DNA of 64,000 nucleotides from Paraburkholderia eburnea (GTDB lineage: Bacteria > Pseudomonadota > Gammaproteobacteria > Burkholderiales > Burkholderiaceae). The notes beneath the pieces were generated by a model. The model was not told where the DNA came from. It saw only the letters and a list, made by a program, of their open reading frames with translations, and did no database searches. Location: NCBI RefSeq assembly GCF_002917095.1, contig NZ_PQGA01000003.1:310001-374000 (forward strand), given 5' to 3'. The position numbers and the translations under genes are program-made. Shown piece after piece: positions 61,128 through 64,000 of the stretch. Every line of letters starts with the position of its first letter. The stretch's first letter is position 1.

Positions 61128-61673
61128 TTAATGCAGGGTCGGCTTCGAATCTTCTTCGTCGCCGTCTTCGTCTTCGTCCTCATCGGCGATTTCGAGGCCG
61201 TCCGCGCCATGCGCGTGCTCATGCTCGATTTCGTCTTCGGTCGCCTGACGCACTTCCTTGACGGTCAGTGCGAAGCGCAATGCCATGCCCGCGAGCGGGT
61301 GGTTGCCGTCGAGCACGACCTTGTCTTCCGCCACGTCCGTGACGGTGTAGATGAGCGAGTCGAGATCCTCATCGCCCTCTTCGGGCGTTCCCTCGAACTG
61401 CATGCCGACTTCGAGCGGCTCCGGAAAGCGGCCGCGCGGCTCGATCTTCACGAGTTCGGGATCGTATTCGCCAAATGCGTCTACCGGCTCAAGCTGGATC
61501 TGGGTCTCGAAGCCCGGCTCCTTGCCGTCCAGCACTTCCTCGATCTTGGGGAACGTGCCATCATAGCCGCCGTGCAGATAGACCATCGGCTCGTCGCTTT
61601 CCTCGATCAGATTGCCCTGCGCATCCGATAGCTTGTAAGCGACCGACACGACGGTGTCCTTTGCGATTTTCAT
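61128..61673 (-). CDS. slyD: FKBP-type peptidyl-prolyl isomerase, SlyD-like
   Basis: This is an FKBP-type isomerase and chaperone of 181 residues, starting at MKIAKDTVVSVAYKLSDAQG; the upstream frame is unconserved. The FKBP domain has the IF (insert-in-flap) region between two half domains and VYLHGGYDGTFPKIEEVLDG. The C-terminal tail after 150 is acidic (HEHAHGADGLEIADEDEDED), with three histidines. It lacks the Cys/His-rich metal tail of E. coli SlyD, so nickel delivery is less certain. Function inferred: folding helper in the cytoplasm. Confidence 0.9.
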   Translation of the reverse strand: MKIAKDTVVSVAYKLSDAQGNLIEESDEPMVYLHGGYDGTFPKIEEVLDGKEPGFETQIQLEPVDAFGEYDPELVKIEPRGRFPEPLEVGMQFEGTPEEGDEDLDSLIYTVTDVAEDKVVLDGNHPLAGMALRFALTVKEVRQATEDEIEHEHAHGADGLEIADEDEDEDGDEEDSKPTLH

Positions 61674-61705
61674 TCGATTCTCCAGATTACAGACCACATT
61701 ATACG

Positions 61706-62941
61706 ATGCCCAAGCGGTCCCCTGACCACCCGGAGGACGCCCGCAAGCGGCGCGCCTCCCCGTCCCTGGCATGTCCTGCGCCCGATACGCCCACGCCGCT
61801 GCTTGGCGGCCTGAGTCCGGCACAGTTCATGAAGAAATACTGGCAGAAAAAGCCATTGTTGATTCGCCAGGCGATACCCGGCATCGAGGCGCCGCTCTCG
61901 CGCGACGAACTCTTCGCGCTGGCCGACAACGACGATGTCGAGTCGCGCCTCATCACGCATTTCCGCAAGCGCTGGGCGCTCGAACACGGCCCCTTCGCCG
62001 AAGACGAACTGCCCACGCCCAGGACGCGCCAATGGACCCTGCTCGTGCAAGGCGCCGATCTTCACGACGATCGCGCCCGCGCGCTGCTCGAACGCTTCCG
62101 CTTCGCACCCGACGCGCGCCTGGACGATCTGATGATCTCCTACGCGAGCGACGGCGGCGGCGTAGGCCCGCATTTCGACTCCTACGACGTGTTTCTCCTC
62201 CAGGTGCATGGCAAGCGGCGCTGGCGCATCGGTGCGCAGCGCGATCTGTCGTTGCAGGAAGGATTGCCGCTCAAGGTGCTCGCGAACTTCGAGCCGGAAG
62301 AGGAATGGGTGCTGGAACCGGGCGACATGCTGTATCTGCCGCCGCACATCGCGCACGACGGCGTGGCCGAGGGCGAGTGCATGACGTGCTCGATCGGCTT
62401 TCGTTCGCCTTCCACCGACGAACTCACGAGCCAGTTTCTTTACTGGCTCGCTGAACGCGGCGCGGACAAGGCGCCCGCAGGTAATCCGACGCTCTATCGC
62501 GACCCCGATCAGCCCGCCGTGTCGCGTCCTGCACAACTGCCCCCGGCACTTGTGGAGCGCGTCTCGTCGGTGCTTGCTAAAGTGCGCTGGAACGATGCGG
62601 ATGTATCGTCGTTCGTGGGGTCCTGGCTTTCAGAACCGAAATCCAATGTGGTGTTCGACGCCCCCGAAAAGCCCCTCGACGAGGCCCGTTTTGTTGCGCG
62701 CGCCGCGAAAAGCGGGATAACACTCGACCGCAGGACAATCCTGCTTTACGATGCGCGGTCGTATTACCTCAACGGGGAACAGTACTTGCTCAAAGAAGCA
62801 AGGAAGTGGCTGCCGGCATTGGCCGATAACCGCTTGCTGGATGGGAAACGCTTTGTAACACTCTCACACGATTCGAGTGTGACAGTGTTGCTACACGAGT
62901 GGTATTGTGCGGGCTGGATACGGCTGGGGGCGCTTGCCTAA
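61706..62941 (+). CDS. Ribosomal L16 arginine 3-hydroxylase (JmjC/cupin)
   Basis: This Fe(II)/2-oxoglutarate oxygenase resembles YcfD/RoxA, which hydroxylates Arg81 of ribosomal protein L16. The 411-residue product starts at MPKRSPDHPEDARKRR. The iron triad is His156 and Asp158 (GPHFDSYDVFLLQVHG) and His217 (PHIAHDGVAEG); the E. coli spacing is nearly the same. The C-terminal winged-helix part includes the ARSYYLNGEQYLL stretch. It is longer than E. coli (373) because of the N-terminal basic 30 residues. It is divergent from slyD. Confidence 0.88.
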   Translation: MPKRSPDHPEDARKRRASPSLACPAPDTPTPLLGGLSPAQFMKKYWQKKPLLIRQAIPGIEAPLSRDELFALADNDDVESRLITHFRKRWALEHGPFAEDELPTPRTRQWTLLVQGADLHDDRARALLERFRFAPDARLDDLMISYASDGGGVGPHFDSYDVFLLQVHGKRRWRIGAQRDLSLQEGLPLKVLANFEPEEEWVLEPGDMLYLPPHIAHDGVAEGECMTCSIGFRSPSTDELTSQFLYWLAERGADKAPAGNPTLYRDPDQPAVSRPAQLPPALVERVSSVLAKVRWNDADVSSFVGSWLSEPKSNVVFDAPEKPLDEARFVARAAKSGITLDRRTILLYDARSYYLNGEQYLLKEARKWLPALADNRLLDGKRFVTLSHDSSVTVLLHEWYCAGWIRLGALA

Positions 62942-63012
62942 GCGCTTCGGGCTGTTATACCGTACTAATATAGTGCTTGTATGAGAAAGACAACGTATTG
63001 TCCCCGGATTTG

Positions 63013-63041
63013 TCGACGGTCGATACGAAAGTGCCTATAAT
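63013..63041 (+). promoter_or_regulatory. Sigma-70 promoter of the alanine-rich lipoprotein
   Basis: A perfect TATAAT (63036-63041) lies 17 bases after TCGACG (63013-63018, 4 of 6 matches). The lipoprotein ATG is 133 bases downstream. Confidence 0.65.
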
Positions 63042-63173
63042 TTCCGCCCAGGCCGTAGGGAAGATTCACGCTCTTGCAGTGCATCTCCACCAGCGGCTCA
63101 AGGTCGGTGTTGGGGCACATTACCGGTATTATTTTGCGCTGTTGCTTACCTTTAACCATAAAAGGACGTGATC

Positions 63174-63449
63174 ATGAAGAAATCCCTCCTCGTAGCATCC
63201 CTGCTGGCAGCTGTTGCACTGGCTGCATGCAACAAGAGCAGCGACCAAGCTGCTGCGCCGGCTAGCGATGCGACCGCTGCTTCGGCACCGGCTGCTGCTG
63301 CTTCGGATTCCGCAGCTGCTGCTTCGGGCGCTGCTGCTGCTGCGAGCGACGCTGCTGCTTCGGCTACGGCTGCGGCTTCGGACGCAGGCGCTGCTGCTTC
63401 GGACGCTGCTGCTTCGGCTGCTGCTCCGGCATCGGGCGCAAGCCAGTAA
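63174..63449 (+). CDS. Alanine-rich small lipoprotein
   Basis: The 91-residue product starts at MKKSLLVASLLAAVALAACN with a clear lipobox (LAAC, Cys19). The AAGGA site is 7 bases before the ATG. The mature part is low complexity: about 40 of 73 residues are alanine, arranged as AASD/AAAS units. There is no fold signature. Ala codons are mostly GCT, unlike the GCG/GCC of neighbours, a mark of either very high expression or repeat expansion. Function unknown; outer-membrane anchoring is expected because Asn20-Lys21 rather than Asp follows the cysteine. A strong bidirectional terminator follows. Confidence 0.8.
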   Translation: MKKSLLVASLLAAVALAACNKSSDQAAAPASDATAASAPAAAASDSAAAASGAAAAASDAAASATAAASDAGAAASDAAASAAAPASGASQ

Positions 63450-63550
63450 GCTGCATTCGCACGCTGCCCGTCCGGAGCTTCGGCTCATACGGGCATCGGC
63501 GCGAAACGCCGTGCAGCCTGACGACATCGTCGGACGCACGGCGGGCATAC

Positions 63551-63586
63551 AGAAAAGCCACGAACGCAAGTTCGTGGCTTTTCTGT
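63551..63586. terminator. Bidirectional terminator, lipoprotein / dinG
   Basis: A perfect 15-bp stem (AGAAAAGCCACGAAC with its complement) is closed by a GCAA tetraloop, with A and T runs on both sides; 101 bases after the lipoprotein stop. Confidence 0.9.
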
Positions 63587-63675
63587 TTATGGCTTCGAAA
63601 TCGAAATCAGCGCAAAAAGAGGATGGATTTCATGCTCAACGCATGTAACCCATCTCTATTATCTGCAAGCGTGTA

Positions 63676-64000
63676 TTACGCGCCCTCTTGCGCGTCGTCT
63701 TCGCCCGAGAAAAACGCCTGCACCACTTCAATCTCGCGCGTGCGCTTGAACGGCGGCAGGCTTTGCCAGATACGTCGGCCATAAGGCTTATCGACAAGAC
63801 GCGTATCGCAGATCATCAGCACCCCGCGATCGGTTTCCGCGCGAATCAGCCGCCCTGCGCCCTGCTTGAGCGTGATGACGGCCTGCGGCAATTGATGAAC
63901 CGCAAACGGGCTCAAGCCTTTCTTCGTCAGCGCATCGAGGCGCGCGGCCAGCACCGGATCATCGGGCGGCGCGAAAGGCAGCTTGTCGATGACGACGAGC
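63676..64000 (-). CDS. DinG-family DNA helicase, C-terminal part (window edge)
   Basis: This minus-strand frame is open to the window end, so only the last 107 codons are seen. The read LVVIDKLPFAPPDDP, then LKQGAGRLIRAETDRGVLMI and DTRLVDKPYGRRIW are typical of the C-terminal helicase motifs of DinG/YoaA-type superfamily 2 enzymes (motif VI QGAGRLIR). This class unwinds DNA with an iron-sulphur cluster; the cluster cysteines would lie outside the window. It converges with the lipoprotein gene. YoaA versus DinG cannot be told here. Confidence 0.85.
   Translation of the reverse strand, partial: LVVIDKLPFAPPDDPVLAARLDALTKKGLSPFAVHQLPQAVITLKQGAGRLIRAETDRGVLMICDTRLVDKPYGRRIWQSLPPFKRTREIEVVQAFFSGEDDAQEGA

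Noticed and set aside
62965..63171. 64-codon open frames on both strands before the lipoprotein
   Set aside because: They overlap on opposite strands, contain the lipoprotein promoter and have no protein features.

Overview
The window is a gene-dense, high-GC stretch of bacterial chromosome. Gene content and order point to a Burkholderiaceae main chromosome, most likely Paraburkholderia, Caballeronia or Burkholderia: dapC-dapD-yffB-dapE-prmB, tsaB-rimI-udg-DUF1853, cysS-accA-tilS-lysC, ppiA-ppiB-lpxH, yejABEF beside fabI, a PXPV-repeat exported protein and a DUF2866 protein. The genus is inferred from recognised families, not from a database search. I see no prophage, insertion sequence, plasmid function or CRISPR array. 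Nearly everything is housekeeping. Layout: 1-5.7 kb holds the lysine/diaminopimelate genes (dapC truncated by the window edge), prmB and a cardiolipin synthase. 5.7-12.7 kb holds a glutathione peroxidase, an ABC-F ATPase, a CaiB/BaiF CoA-transferase, DUF2866, radA and alr. 12.9-15.2 kb holds a first lysophospholipid transporter (lplT) and thiD. 15.2-18.5 kb is a minus-strand, translationally coupled tsaB-rimI-udg-DUF1853 operon. 18.7-21.2 kb holds an acyl-CoA-binding protein and a DEAD-box RNA helicase with a long leader. 21.6-27.2 kb is a glyoxylate-shunt region: aceA, a universal stress protein, a LysR regulator, a haloacid dehalogenase and aceB. 27.4-28.8 kb holds an AraC regulator and a GNAT acetyltransferase. 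29.0-30.0 kb is a seven-gene tRNA cluster (Ala-GGC and three Glu-Asp pairs), preceded by gltX. 32.1-34.0 kb holds a Tat-type patatin lipoprotein and an NlpC/P60 hydrolase. 34.1-39.8 kb is the yejABEF peptide importer operon, followed by fabI and a PXPV protein. 41.9-48.9 kb holds tRNA-Ser(GCT), then lysC, tilS, accA, an AlkA-like glycosylase and cysS on the minus strand. 49.2-52.1 kb is TPR-ppiA-ppiB-lpxH, with cysE convergent. 53.3-56.8 kb holds trmJ, suhB and a second lplT. 57.0-61.0 kb holds mutS and a degenerate phosphoesterase-like exported protein. 61.1-64 kb holds slyD, a RoxA-type ribosomal oxygenase, an alanine-rich lipoprotein and the end of a DinG-type helicase. Functional themes: cell-wall and lysine precursors (dapC, dapD, dapE, lysC, alr); envelope lipid synthesis and traffic (accA, fabI, lpxH, cls, two lplT, patatin); translation and tRNA maturation (prmB, tsaB, rimI, tilS, gltX, cysS, trmJ, RoxA, eight tRNAs); and DNA repair (radA, family-4 UDG, AlkA-like glycosylase, mutS, DinG). 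Several regulatory sites are readable: strong sigma-70 promoters for nlpC, tRNA-Ala and tRNA-Ser, a 16-bp palindrome before aceA, an inverted repeat upstream of the PXPV gene, and a terminator-like hairpin inside the tRNA cluster. The best candidates for something little described are the DUF1853 protein coupled to a uracil-DNA glycosylase, the metal-site-degenerate phosphoesterase after mutS, and the internal hairpin of the tRNA array. None of these amounts to a demonstrated new system.
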